A stretch of DNA of 64,000 bases, taken from Larix kaempferi. Lineage: Eukaryota; Streptophyta; Pinopsida; Pinales; Pinaceae. Both the position numbers and the translations under genes were made by a program. Under the pieces are notes generated by a model. That model searched no databases, was not told the DNA's origin, and was given only the letters and a program-made list of their open reading frames with translations. Of this stretch, positions 45,868 to 55,799 are shown one piece after another. The DNA is taken from positions 4,740,501-4,804,500 of the forward strand of contig BSBM01000050.1 in assembly GCA_027924585.1 (NCBI GenBank), given 5' to 3'. Each line of letters begins with the position of its first letter. Position 1 is the first letter of the stretch.

Positions 45868-47443
45868 GAAGTTCAAGAAAAACTATCTATTGAAGATATT
45901 GAAGAATCTGAAGTTCCCAGGATCTGGGATGCAGTAATGGAAGAATGCCATGATAAAGGAATACCAGTCGATCATGAAGAATGATGTCTGAGATGTGATC
46001 CCGATACTAGAAGGGAAGTCTGTTGTGAATTCCAAGTGGATATACAAGATCAAGCATGTTGCAGATGGCAGCATAGAGAAATACAAGGCGAGATTTGTAG
46101 CTCGTGGCTTTTCCCAGAAAGAGGGGATAGATTATGAAGAGACTTTTGCACCTGTATCCAGATACACTTCCATCAAAACAGTACTTGCTCTGGCTGCAGT
46201 GGTGAAGTGGAAGATACACCAGATGGATGTCAAGACAACTTTCTTGAATGGTGTAGTCGAAGAGGAAGTGTATGTGGAGCAGCCACTCGGTTTGGAGACA
46301 CATGATAGGGAGTCATATGTGTGCAGATTGAAGAAATCCTTGTATGGCTTGAAGCAAGCACCTAGGACATGGTACGATAGGATAGACAGCTTCCTGTCCA
46401 GTTTGGGCTTTACCACGAGTAAAGTGGATTCCAACCTTTACTACAAGGTTGAGGAAGGAAATCCAGTGATACTCCTGTTGTATGTGGATGACCTGTTTGT
46501 GACAGGTGAGGATAGATTGATTGTAGACACGAAGAGGAAGCTTACTGTCGAGTTCTAGATTATGGAATTGGGAATGATGCATTACTTTCTAGGTATGTAG
46601 GTGTGGAAGCATTCAGATGGAATATTCCTTGGAAAAGGAAAGTATGCAGTAGAGATCCTGAAGCGGTTCGGGATGATGGAATGCAAGTCCATGGCCACAC
46701 CTATGGCATCGAACCTAAAGCTATTGAGTGATGCGTCATCAGAGTCGGTTGATGCCATGATGTATCATCAGATGATTGGGTCCCTGATGTACCTAACAAA
46801 CACGAGACTAGATATTGGCTTTGTGGTGAACACCTTGAGCCAGTTTCTGATAGATCCTAGACATGTTCAACTGATTGTTGTAAAGCATATTCTCAGATAC
46901 TTGAAGGGTACAATTGATTATGGGATCAAGTATGATGCAGATCAAAAGTTTAACCTGGAGGGTTATGTTGATTCAGATTGGGTAGGCAGTGCTGCAAATA
47001 GGAAGAGCACTTCAAGGTGCTTCTTCAGTATGGGATCAGGTGTGATCTCTTGGTTTAGCAAGAAGCAATCCTGCATAGCACTGAGTACAATCGAAGCAGA
47101 GTATGTTGCATCTTGTTTTGCTAGTAGTGAGGAACTATGGATAAGGAAGCTACTGTCCAATTTATTTGATCTCCAGTTGGATGCTACCTATATCTATTGT
47201 GACAACCATAGTTGTGTGAAGTTGTCAAAGAACCCGGTGTTCCATGAAAACTCGAAGCACATCGAGATAAAATATCACTATATCAAGGATATGGTGCAGA
47301 GAGGAGCAATGAAGCTCCAGTATGTTGCGACAGATGAGTAGATTGCAGATGTGTTGACCAAACCACTAGCCAGAGTGAAGTTTGAGTACTTCAGAGAGAC
47401 GCTTGGTGTTCTTCAAATAGAATATACTTCGAGGAAGAAGTGA
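45868..47443 (+). pseudogene. Cop-3 reverse transcriptase and RNase H
   Basis: One frame from about 45995 to the natural stop at 47441, with only three internal stops (46556, 46598 and 47339). RT includes FARGFSQKEGIDYEETFAPV-type sequence (VARGFSQKEGIDYEETF), MDVKTTFLNGVVEEEVYVEQ and LLLYVDDLFVTG with intact YVDD. RNase H follows with YVDSDWVGSAANRKST, GVISWFSKKQSCIALST, IEAEYVAS, YCDNHSCVKLSKNPVFHENS and the terminal IADVLTKPLARVKF. The catalytic residues I can check are present, making this the best-kept pol in the window. Confidence 0.92.
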
Positions 47444-48656
47444 TGGGGCACATTTGCAGAAGCTATTCCAAGCATGGTGAGAGGAGGATCCTTCCCATGG
47501 TTGTGGATGTAAGAACTGTGTGATGAGCATTAGAACGATGCTCCAGTTACTGCTATGTATAATGATCAGGATGATCATATGTGATGAGCATCAGGAAGAT
47601 GCTCTAGATGATATGCATTAGGATGATGCTATGACGATGATTAGGATGATCATGCGATGACGATATGCATCAGGACAATTCTATCATGATGATCATGCGA
47701 TGATGATATGCATCAGGACGGTGCTATGATGATGATCAGGATGATCATGCGATGATGATGTGCATCCGGATGATGTACTTTACGATGATGATCAGTATGA
47801 TCATGAGCATCAAGAGGATGCTTTGTGCGAGGATGATCAGGTGGATCATGAGTATCAGGATGCTACTCTGTGGCCATGGATAGGTTGTGCGATAAGAATG
47901 CAATCATTCCCTAGGAGATTTGCAGATACTCTTGCGAGGTTTTTCCCATGGCATATAATATATCCCTGGGAGATCTGGCAAATGTTCTTTCGAGGTTTTG
48001 CTTGGGAGGACATATAATCTTGCCATGGGAGATCTTGTCGGTTGTGCTTAGGCACATAAAGGATCCTAAGATACTCTTTCGAGTTTTTTTCCTGTGGCAT
48101 ATAATGTTTCCCTGGGAGATCTGATAGGTTGAGCAGAATGCTCGTAATCAGTCCTGGGATTCTCTTTCGAGGTTTTACCAGACCAGATGTAATCAGTCCT
48201 AGAGATCTTATCGGTCGTTCTTAAGGCACATAAATGATCCCGGGATGCTCTTTAGAGTTCTTTCCAATCGTGCTATGCACATAAACATTCCTGAGACACT
48301 CTTTTAAGGTTTTTTGGTGGTCACATGTAATACCTCCCTGGGAGATCTTGCCGGTCGTGCTTAGGCACATAAAGGATCATGGGATACTCTTTCGAGGTTT
48401 TGTTGATGCACGTAATTAGTCCTAAGGATTCCATAGGATGGCATGCTCGTAGAGATGATGAAGACCTAAAGGAGGTTAGGCCTACATCTAGCATGAAAAA
48501 AGGTTGGCTCTGTAGAACTTCCTATGACAAGAAGAATTGAGAGATAGCCCAGTGATTGAGATGACGAGTACAGCAGCAGTGACGATGATCCAGATCCAGA
48601 ATTGAAGACTTGTGGCAATATGTATTGATGACATGTGTATAGAGAATACCTTCCTA
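47444..48656 (+). other. Cop-3 3' untranslated region
   Basis: About 1.2 kb without a coding frame. 47555-47860 consists of imperfect units of GATGATCATGCGATGATGATATGCATCAGGA type. From about 47915 to 48420 there are four to five diverged units built on CCCTGGGAGATCT, AGGCACATAAAGGATCC and CTCTTTCGAGGTTTT. Near 48455 it regains similarity to the Cop-2 3' region. Confidence 0.7.
47555..47860. repeat. ATGATG-rich imperfect tandem repeats
   Basis: Repeated phrases of GATGATCATGCGATGA, ATGCATCAGGA and GGTGCTATGATGATGATC recur with a spacing of roughly 45-60 nt and much internal variation. This gives an Asp/His-rich false frame at 47760-48017. Confidence 0.75.
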
Positions 48657-48668
48657 GTTAAGAGGGAG
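48657..48668 (+). other. Polypurine tract of Cop-3
   Basis: GTTAAGAGGGAG directly before the 3' LTR. Confidence 0.88.
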
Positions 48669-49996
48669 TGTTGATGTATTTGTAACTTCGGAAGATATTC
48701 ACTTGTATATTGTATGTATTAAATTTGTACTTTATTGTATCCACAATGAAGATGTATTATTCCTCCGATTGGAAGTATCGTCATTTGTACTTGCAAGTGT
48801 CGCAAGTTATATTGTAAGTGTCCTAACTTATATTTGATGGGTTATTAGACCACCTTGGTGGGGTCGGCCCTATACTAGTCATGTGGGTTAAAGGGTTATT
48901 AGACCACCCTAGTGGGGTCGGCCTAGTGTCAAGTGGTAGTGGGTTATTAGACTCTCCTAAGGGAGGTCGGCCCAGACTCAGTTGTGATGGGGTGTTTAAG
49001 TCCCCTAGTGGGGTCGGCCCAGTTAGCATTATGTTAAGTGGTTAAGTTGGGGCCGACCTAGTTAGAGTTAAAATTCAAGTGAAGTAAAGTATAAATAGAG
49101 AGTGTGACTCTCTCATTTATTCATTCACACACTGAATCACTTCGCATTAGTGAGAGAGAGGAGGAGTGCACACAAGTGGGGGAGGAGATGCTGCTAGGAG
49201 ACTATCTCTTGTTTTGGGGTTTCATCTTCGTGATCTTTGTATTGGTGCTTATTCTATCTCTAAGGAAGTTGCGGGGTATTGATGTGTTTGTAACTTCGAA
49301 ATGTATTTCACACACGTATATTGTATTCGTATAGAGATGTTATTATTCCTCTATACGGAAGTGTCGTCATTTATATTGTAAGTGTCGTAACTTATACTTG
49401 ATGGGTTATTACACCACCTTGATGGGGCCGGCCCTATATAAGTCATGTGGGTTAAAGGGTTATTAGACCACCCTATTGTGGGTCGACCCTGTCAACATTT
49501 GCTATGTGGTTAAGTTGAGGCCGACCTAGTAAAGGTTATTAGGCAAGTCAAGTCAAGTATAAATAGAGTGCGGGAGGCACTCTATTTGATCATTCACTTC
49601 TCACTCACACACTCATTCGAGAGTGGCGCACTAGTGGAGGAGGAGAAGATGTTGCTAGGAGGACTATCTCTTGTACTTGGGTTGTATCATTGCTCTATCT
49701 ATCTCTGAGGAAGTTGAGGGGTTTTTCACCTTCTTGGTTTTCCCCGGTGAAACTCTGTGTCTCTTGAGTTATTGCATTATTGTGTCCATGATTGATATGT
49801 TGTACATGTTATTCTCTCATTTAAGATCCTAGATTAGATTGAAAATTCTGAAAAACTAACAAAGGGTTTTTCACCTTCTTAGTTTTCCCCAGTGAAATGC
49901 TTTGTGTCTCTTGTCTCTTGTGTTTGATATGTTGTACATGTTGTTCTCTCAGTTAAGATCATAGATCAGATTGAATTAAATGCTGAAAAAATAACA
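48669..49996 (+). repeat. Cop-3 3' LTR, interrupted by Cop-4
   Basis: Two parts, 48669-49276 and 49862-49996, match the 5' LTR. The U3 part carries about 90 extra bases (about 48925-49015) made from repeated TTATTAGAC-CCCTA-GGGGTCGGCCC phrases, so the two LTRs differ in repeat number. TATAAATA at 49090-49097. Confidence 0.88.
49277..49861 (+). mobile_element. Cop-4: solo LTR of the Cop-2/3 family
   Basis: 585 bp, opening TATTGATGTGTTTGTAACTT (the initial TG mutated) and ending AACTAACA, with a TATAAATA at 49559-49566. No internal region is attached. It splits the Cop-3 LTR at GTTGCGGG/TTTTTCACC. The flanking five bases, CGGGG and AAGGG, agree at only three positions, so the duplication is decayed. 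It resembles Cop-2 more than Cop-3 in its first 100 bases. Confidence 0.85.
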
Positions 49997-50086
49997 TGAC
50001 AACACTTGAGTTGCGACATTTGCATGGCGAGACTTAAGTTAGCCACCTAACTAAGTGGGAAAGATTTCAGTTAAGAGGTGATTTCA
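49997..50086 (+). repeat. Cop-1 5' LTR, piece 3
   Basis: It resumes with GACAACACTTGAGTTGCGAC, matching about 58513 onward of the 3' LTR, and ends at the Coil-1 insertion. Confidence 0.88.
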
Positions 50087-50319
50087 TGCTACGAACATAA
50101 AATAAGATAATAATTAAATAATTAATAATTAGGTTAACTAAAGTTAGGTTATGAAATGAGGCATCTCCTCAACATCAAATGCCCGAGCCATATTTAAGGC
50201 AGGGCCATCATTGTAACATATCATCTTTTATCCTATCATCTTATATATTATTCTTATTTACTATTCAATATGAGATTCGGATTCGACTATTAACTTAGTG
50301 AATGGATACGTTCACTGCA
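50087..50319 (+). repeat. Coil-1 5' LTR
   Basis: 233 bp, TGCTACGAAC to TTCACTGCA. It is short for a gypsy or copia LTR. Confidence 0.93.
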
Positions 50320-50321
50320 TT

Positions 50322-50335
50322 TGGTATCAGAGCTC
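50322..50335 (+). promoter_or_regulatory. Primer-binding site of Coil-1
   Basis: TGGTATCAGAGCTC, two bases after the LTR, of initiator-tRNA-Met type. Confidence 0.92.
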
Positions 50336-51140
50336 GGATTCGGCTCCTTCGACCTGAGCTCGGTTTCGGCTCTCCCTTCAAGTCCAACTGGAAACGGTTG
50401 CTGAGCACGGTTTCGGATCACATTATTTCAACTCCCAGCTTCCACAGCCACCCCCGTCGACCCGCTCCACAGCCACCTGCACACGGGCCTATTCCCTTCC
50501 ACCATTCTCGCCATATCCTTCATGCATCAACCACCCTCTATCACTCACAACCACACTGTTGCACGCCCTCCTGCGTTCTACATTTCTCAATCCCCTACCA
50601 CTATAACCCCACGGGTTGTCCTCCTGTCAGTGCCTTCACACGACCTTTCTCCTACACACATCTCTCTACCCCTCACTCTCCCATCTCCATTTTCCTGTTC
50701 CATCTCTATCGCATCCAAACCCCCCCCTCATCACCTCACCTGCCTACCATTCACCTGCGTTGTGTTCTCCTTCCAGCTCCAAAACACGCCCATGACCATT
50801 CTCCTCCTCCTGCGCACTCCACTCCCTCTGGAAACCATCCACCACACCTGCCAACTCCTCTCCTCTCTGTCGCTCAACCCCACACCCGTCCTCTCTGCTC
50901 CTCCCTGTGCCCTCTCTTCCGCTCAACCCCGCATCACATCTCCTCTCTGCCAGTGCTCCTCTCCCCACCAACGTCGTCCCTCCCATTGCTGCGCCGTCCC
51001 TACCTTCCTCCCAACTTCCATTCGCCACTGCCCCCACCTGCTGTGTCCAGCACCCCCTCCTTCCTCCTTGCTCCTCCACGCCAACTCCCCCTGCAATCCT
51101 CCCCGCTCAATCGCTCCCGCCTTCCATCGAAACCATACAA
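50336..51140 (+). other. C-rich, GC-high stretch of Coil-1
   Basis: About 800 bases very rich in C and T on the plus strand, in a window that is otherwise AT-rich. Because stop codons are rare in such sequence, a 297-codon frame (50302-51195) opens. It codes mostly P, S, H, T and L, starts inside the LTR at an ATG absent from the 3' LTR, and overlaps a second open frame and an antisense one. I do not call it a gene. Its composition suggests captured foreign or host sequence. Confidence 0.6.
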
Positions 51141-51144
51141 AAAA

Positions 51145-51420
51145 AAAATTAAATTAAATAATAAAAAATATAATAATAATATTATATTTGTTTAGATATT
51201 TTGATTTAAAAAAAACTATATATAGTTTATAAAACCATTAATATTAATAATATTATTAATTAATTAATTATTTATTATTATTATTTTGAAATAATAATTT
51301 TTTTTTTTTTTTGAAAAAAAAAGTTATTTAACATAATACAAAGAAAAAAAAAGAAAGAGAAATAATATTATTATTTTATTAAAATAATAATTACTTTAAA
51401 AAAAGGAAAAAAAAAAGAAA
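51145..51420. repeat. AT-rich low-complexity stretch of Coil-1
   Basis: Runs of AATAAT, ATTATT, poly-T and poly-A. No coding value. Its sharp boundary with the C-rich stretch is notable. Confidence 0.85.
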
Positions 51421-51521
51421 GAGATAAGAAGTATTGAAAAAGACAAAATCGAGAAAAAGACAAAGAAGACAAAACAAGGAAAAAAGACAACAAGTGAAGA
51501 TCTAGCAAAGACTATCCATAA

Positions 51522-52715
51522 TTGGATAAGTCAAGTCTAAGAAAGACGACCAAGTTTAAGAAAGACTCATCAAATAAATCAAAGAAGATCATCCCACCGT
51601 CGAAGAAGTTAGAAACCATTGAAGCCGATTTGCGAGAAAAATTAGAAGCCACGTTAAAATGTTATCGAAAAGACAATGAAGAATTGCGCAACATAAATAA
51701 TAGTTCAGAAATAAGAATTGAATTACAAGAAAGGTACAATGAAATAAAAATCTCTGACCAGGAAAGGCGTATAGAAAAATTATATGCGCAAATTGATGAA
51801 TTAAAAGCCGAAAATAAATTCAATCAGAGGTTAGGAAATCAAGATATAAAGAATGAAATAAATAATTACGAATCAAAAATAATACGCTTGAACAAAATTG
51901 TTAGCGACAAAGATGAAGAACTAATGCAGTTACAACATAAATTAGAAAGTCAAGAATTAGAGGTCGGCCAGTGTCGACAACAGATAAAAGTTCTTCAACA
52001 AAAAAATGACGACTCTAAAAAGACACATAAGTCAGAGATCGTGAAGAGTAATAAAGCATTGTCTAACAATGCTGAAGAAATTTTTAGACTAAGAAATCAT
52101 AACAAGATACTAGTCACAAAAATTAAGAAGTTGAAAAATAGCCGAAAGATAGAACAATCTATGGACGACATTGAAGGGAAACTTCTAGACAAGCAGGAAG
52201 AAAATAGTTTTATTAGAAGTCATAACGAAGATCTTAAGGTACAACTTAAGACATCTGAAGATGACAGAAAATCACAAGTCGAATTGATTAAGAAGTTTCA
52301 AAATGATAATAGGAAGTTAGAAAACAAGTTGGAAAAGATACAGAACAAAAACATAAATCCTCAAGAGACGAAAATAAAACTTCCAACTCAGATCAATGCT
52401 CTAAAGGCGACATTCGTAAACGAAAATGACATTGTGAAAGTTCCCTATCGACACCCCAACCATAAAAACCGATATTTGAAAAAGTGGGAAATGTCGAAAG
52501 ATAATGGTACTAATGTGATCAAATCTCCTGACGACACATCAGTAGGGAATCCCATCAGTCCACAACAAATCAATTTGGGATGGATTGATCCGTCGACATA
52601 TCATAAGTTATGTTCGACTCTTAGCAATTTGTATCGACATGTTTCGTCATCTACGACACCACATAAAATGATGCATAAACATTATAAGGCTTTGAGGACA
52701 AAGCCTTTCTAAGAG
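51522..52715 (+). CDS. Coiled-coil protein of Coil-1, unknown family
   Basis: A 396-codon frame without a single stop in AT-rich DNA, ending TTCTAA (stop 52713-52715). A TAA lies directly before codon 1, which is TTG, and the first in-frame ATG comes only about 130 codons in (DEELMQLQHK). Translation from the full frame would therefore need splicing, frameshifting or a non-ATG start. Residues 1-30 are basic and S-rich. Residues about 30-295 show heptad-like spacing of L/I with K, E, D, N and Q (IEADLREKLEATLKCYRKDN, LMQLQHKLESQELEVGQCRQ), a long coiled coil. The last 100 residues look globular (PYRHPNHKNRYLKKWEM, INLGWIDPSTYHKL). The last codons overlap a sequence reading FEDKAFL in another frame, the common terminal phrase of gypsy elements. 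No signal peptide or membrane segment. Function unknown; a Gag-like structural role or a captured host gene are both possible. Confidence 0.72.
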
Positions 52716-52723
52716 AGTGGCAA

Positions 52724-52956
52724 TGCTACGAACATAAAATAAAAAAATAATTAAATAATTAATAATTAGGTTAACTAAATTTAGGTTATGAAATGAGGCG
52801 TCTCCTCAAAATCAAATGCCCGAGCCATATTTAAGGCAGGGCCATCATTGTAACATATCATGTTTTATCCTATCATCTTATATATTATTCTTATTTATTA
52901 TTCAATATGAGAGTCGGATTTGACTATTAACTTAGTGAACGGTTACGTTCACTGCA
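52724..52956 (+). repeat. Coil-1 3' LTR
   Basis: 233 bp, pairing with 50087-50319 without any length change. Confidence 0.93.
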
Positions 52957-52961
52957 GTTCA

Positions 52962-53515
52962 TCCTAAGAGACAGTTTAGTGAGATAAAGCATTACATGAG
53001 AAGTGGGGCACACTTGTTCATGCAAGATTGATACATCCAGTCTAAGGGCGAGTTCATATTGAAGTTAGAAGAAGTTGATGCATGAGAAGAATGTATAAAT
53101 ATGTTATACATGATTGATGAATTTAATATGAAGCGATTCTCTTCACCATTGAAGGAAATGTACTTATGTTTGTGCGGGTTATTGTTATTGCTTGTTATTG
53201 ATGTGTTGGGCACATTGGAAAACGCATCCGATTGATCTCTCTTATCTATTGCTTCTGTATCTTCACCAAGAGTGTTTTGGTGATCTCTTATATTCTGAAA
53301 TAAATCTACTATGTTGTAAAAGAAATCATTATCTACTATCCATTATATTATACTAAGAAGAATTGTTGGGGTTTTTGTTCTCATAGTTTTGAGTATTTTC
53401 CTTAGGGTATATCTTGTGTTATGGTTGAATAAATTTCATGTGATTGAATTGTCTCATTGTTTCAAGTTTCGGAATCTAAAATAATTAAAGATCAAATCTC
53501 AACCAAATATTAACA
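52962..53515 (+). repeat. Cop-1 5' LTR, piece 4
   Basis: It contains a TATA box (TATAAATA, 53094-53101) and runs to ATTAACA, directly before the primer site. It matches about 58594-59096. Confidence 0.9.
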
Positions 53516-53530
53516 TGGTATCACAGATTA
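53516..53530 (+). promoter_or_regulatory. Primer-binding site of Cop-1
   Basis: TGGTATCACAGATTA at the LTR end; initiator-tRNA-Met type with one change in the core. Confidence 0.9.
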
Positions 53531-53609
53531 GGGAATGAAGGATCTCAGTTTTTCATGCCATCTAGAGCCTACGTAGATCCTAATAATTTGAGCATAATAT
53601 TTGAAGACT

Positions 53610-54375
53610 ATGGCATCAATCTCTGTATGAATGGAAGACTGTCTTGAGGGAGCCTCAAACATAAACACTTGGAAGGCTAGGATTCTAAACATACTATAGG
53701 AACATGAATTGGATAGCTACATATCCATTGTGGTCGAGGATCCTACATCTAATGCAGGGTGCATCAAATTCAAGAAGAATCAAGATAAGTCCAAATAGAT
53801 CATCTATGATTCGGTAAAAGATAACTTGATGCCCGTGATCACACTATTGAAGACCGCAGAAATATGTTATGATACATTGACTAGTCTATATGAGACGAAG
53901 GCTCCAACTCAAAATAGGGCATTGAAGAACAAGTTATGAAACCTCAAGATGGAGAAGGATGATACAGTGGCCTCCTTCTTCACTAAGAACTCTCAGGTAA
54001 GAGATCAGCTTGTTAACATTGAAGTTCTAGTGGATGAAGATGATCTCATCCAAAACATTGTTGATGGTCTCCCATTGTCATGGGATACATTCTTGGCTGT
54101 TATCAATGGACTATAAGTGCAACCTAGGTTCGAAATATTGTGGCATAACTATATCCAAGAGGAAGGGTGAATCAAGAGCAAAGCTATGTGCACTAAAGAA
54201 GAAAATATTTCCCTCATGGAAACTATGAAGAAAGGAAAGAAACCCTTCTTCCAAAATAATTTCTCTCATCCAAAGAAGAAGGATTTCAACAAAGGATTTG
54301 ACAAGTCAAAAGATAGATGCTACAATTGAAACAATAAAGGCCATTTATGAAGAGAGCGCAAAGCAAAGCGGAAAG
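53610..54375 (+). pseudogene. Cop-1 gag
   Basis: Broken frames give the copia Gag order: NINTWKARILNIL, LDSYISIVVEDPT, SLYETKAPTQNRALKNKL, MEKDDTVASFFTKNSQVRDQL, IVDGLPLSWDTFLAVINGL. Further on is a decayed zinc knuckle around 54320 (CYN-NNKGHL), with its first spacing kept and a stop inside. At least five stops are present. Confidence 0.85.
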
Positions 54376-54476
54376 GAAATTTTCATGCTTCTACCACCAT
54401 AGAAGATGAAACCACTCAAAAGAATGCATCCGAAGAAAAGGAGACAAGAAGGGATTTTTACCTTGTCTCATCGCTT

Positions 54477-55131
54477 TTGGGATCCATAATCAAAAGTGCA
54501 AACACATGGTTGATTGAAAGTGGTGCATCCAAAAATATGACTAGTTGCAAGAGTGCCATCACTGACATAAAGGAGAAAAAGGTTCACATGCATGGTAGAG
54601 TTGGGGGACAACTCAACATAGTTGATCCAAGGAGTTGGATCCACGTCATTCCAGCTGAGAACCGGTGACATTTTACATATGGAGGACATTCTATATGTTC
54701 CAGTATTGAAGAAGAACCTCCTTCTAGTTTTGGTTCTTGAAGACAAAGGATTTTTATTTATCTTCATGGATAACAAAGCACTCTTATGGCCAAAGAACAA
54801 AATTCTAGAATCTTCAATTGTGATTGGAGTTCAAGACAAAGGATTCTACAGGGTACCCAGGAATTACATTCAAGTTATGACTCACCACATTATTAGTCCA
54901 TTTGAGTTGTGGAATGAAAGGCTTATACACCTACACTACAAATCGCTACCAGGACTTCAAAAGATGGTAAAATTTATGCTCATATTTGAGTATGATGATG
55001 ATAGTGTATGTCAGGGTTGTGCACTTGGGAAGAATGTTAAGGAAATTCTTTCCAGCAATACTACTAGATGTAAAGGAATTTTAGATTTAATACATTTTGA
55101 TGTATGTGGTCCCATGTCACCCCCTCCTTAA
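54477..55131 (+). pseudogene. Cop-1 protease and integrase zinc domain
   Basis: WLIESGASKNMTS (about 54508) is the copia protease site with D changed to E, so inactive. A frameshift leads to 54622-55131: DILYVPVLKKNLLLV (end of protease), then the pre-integrase block ELWNERLIHLHYKSLPGLQ with CQGCALGK, and LDLIHFDVCGPM, the integrase entry with its first catalytic D. Confidence 0.87.
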
Positions 55132-55139
55132 TTGGATTC

Positions 55140-55670
55140 CTATATTATGTAATGTTCATAGATGATTTTTCTAGGAAGTAATGGATTTATTGCATGAAGG
55201 CTAAAAGTGAAACTCTTAGCAAATTTAAAGAGTTTAAAGACCTAGTTGAAAATCAGAAAGAAAATCACATTCGTGCATTAATGTATGATAATGGAGGTGA
55301 ATTTGATTCACATGCATTTAATGAGCTATGTAATGATGCAAGAATATGTAGACAATTAAAAGTACCATACAACCCTCGGCAAAATTGGGTTTCCGAAAGG
55401 AAAATAGAACCATATGTGAGGCTGCAAAAGACATCATGCGCAATCAATATATGTCTACCTCATTATGGGAAGAAGCCACTAGTAAATCTATGTACATCCA
55501 AAATATAAGCCCACATGCTATTCTAGATGGGAAGACACCAGAAGAATTGTTAACCTGTGAGAATCCATACAGCTCACACTTGAGGATCTTCGAGAGACCA
55601 GTATACATTCATACTGAAAGAAAAGAGAATAGAGATGGATCCTTCTGGAAAGAAAGGAACCTTTGAGGGT
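55140..55670 (+). pseudogene. Cop-1 integrase core
   Basis: Frames 55194-55508 and 55385-55666 give KAKSETLSKFKEFKDLVENQ, ALMYDNGGEFDSHAF (second D block, RSDNGGE in active elements), then a frameshift inside the NG-SERKNRTI block (ENRTICEAAKDIM) and SLWEEATSKSMYIQN. Order and spacing are normal for copia. Confidence 0.87.
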
Positions 55671-55799
55671 TATAGCGAGTCATCTAAAGCATACTGGATA
55701 TATGTACCTGGTGAGAGAGACATTGAATTCAATTGACATGTTACCTTCCATGAGAAAGTTGCTTTCAAAATATCAAAAGAGATTCAATGTGATTCATAG

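Larger units (their letters stand above)
42898..49996 (+). mobile_element. Cop-3: copia element lacking protease and integrase
   Basis: Same family as Cop-2, opposite strand. The 638-bp 5' LTR, perfect initiator-Met primer site, duplicated leader, truncated gag, the 1-kb non-coding segment, RT-RNase H and a 1.2-kb repeat-rich 3' region lead to a 3' LTR that is itself split by Cop-4. The left flank is CTAGT, but the right flank does not match it. About 50 bases present in the Cop-1 3' LTR are missing there, so the right junction was trimmed. Confidence 0.9.
50087..52956 (+). mobile_element. Coil-1: small LTR element carrying a coiled-coil ORF
   Basis: Two LTRs of exactly 233 bp (50087-50319 and 52724-52956), with 11 differences by my count (4.7%), enclose 2,404 bp. 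The primer site is TGGTATCAGAGCTC, and a purine-rich stretch (AAGAGAGTGGCAA) precedes the 3' LTR. Flanks TTTCA (50082-50086) and GTTCA (52957-52961) differ at one base. The sequence continues Cop-1 LTR on both sides. Inside there is no gag, protease, RT, RNase H or integrase motif; instead there is a C-rich stretch, an AT-rich stretch and a 396-codon ORF. Confidence 0.92.

Noticed and set aside
47760-48017. 85-codon Asp/His-rich frame
   Set aside because: It follows from GATGATCA-type repeats in the Cop-3 3' region, with no conservation in Cop-2.
50302-51195. 297-codon P/S/H-rich frame, with overlapping frames in other phases and antisense
   Set aside because: C-rich sequence rarely forms stops, several phases are open at once, the ATG lies in the 5' LTR and is missing from the 3' LTR, and the residues are low complexity.
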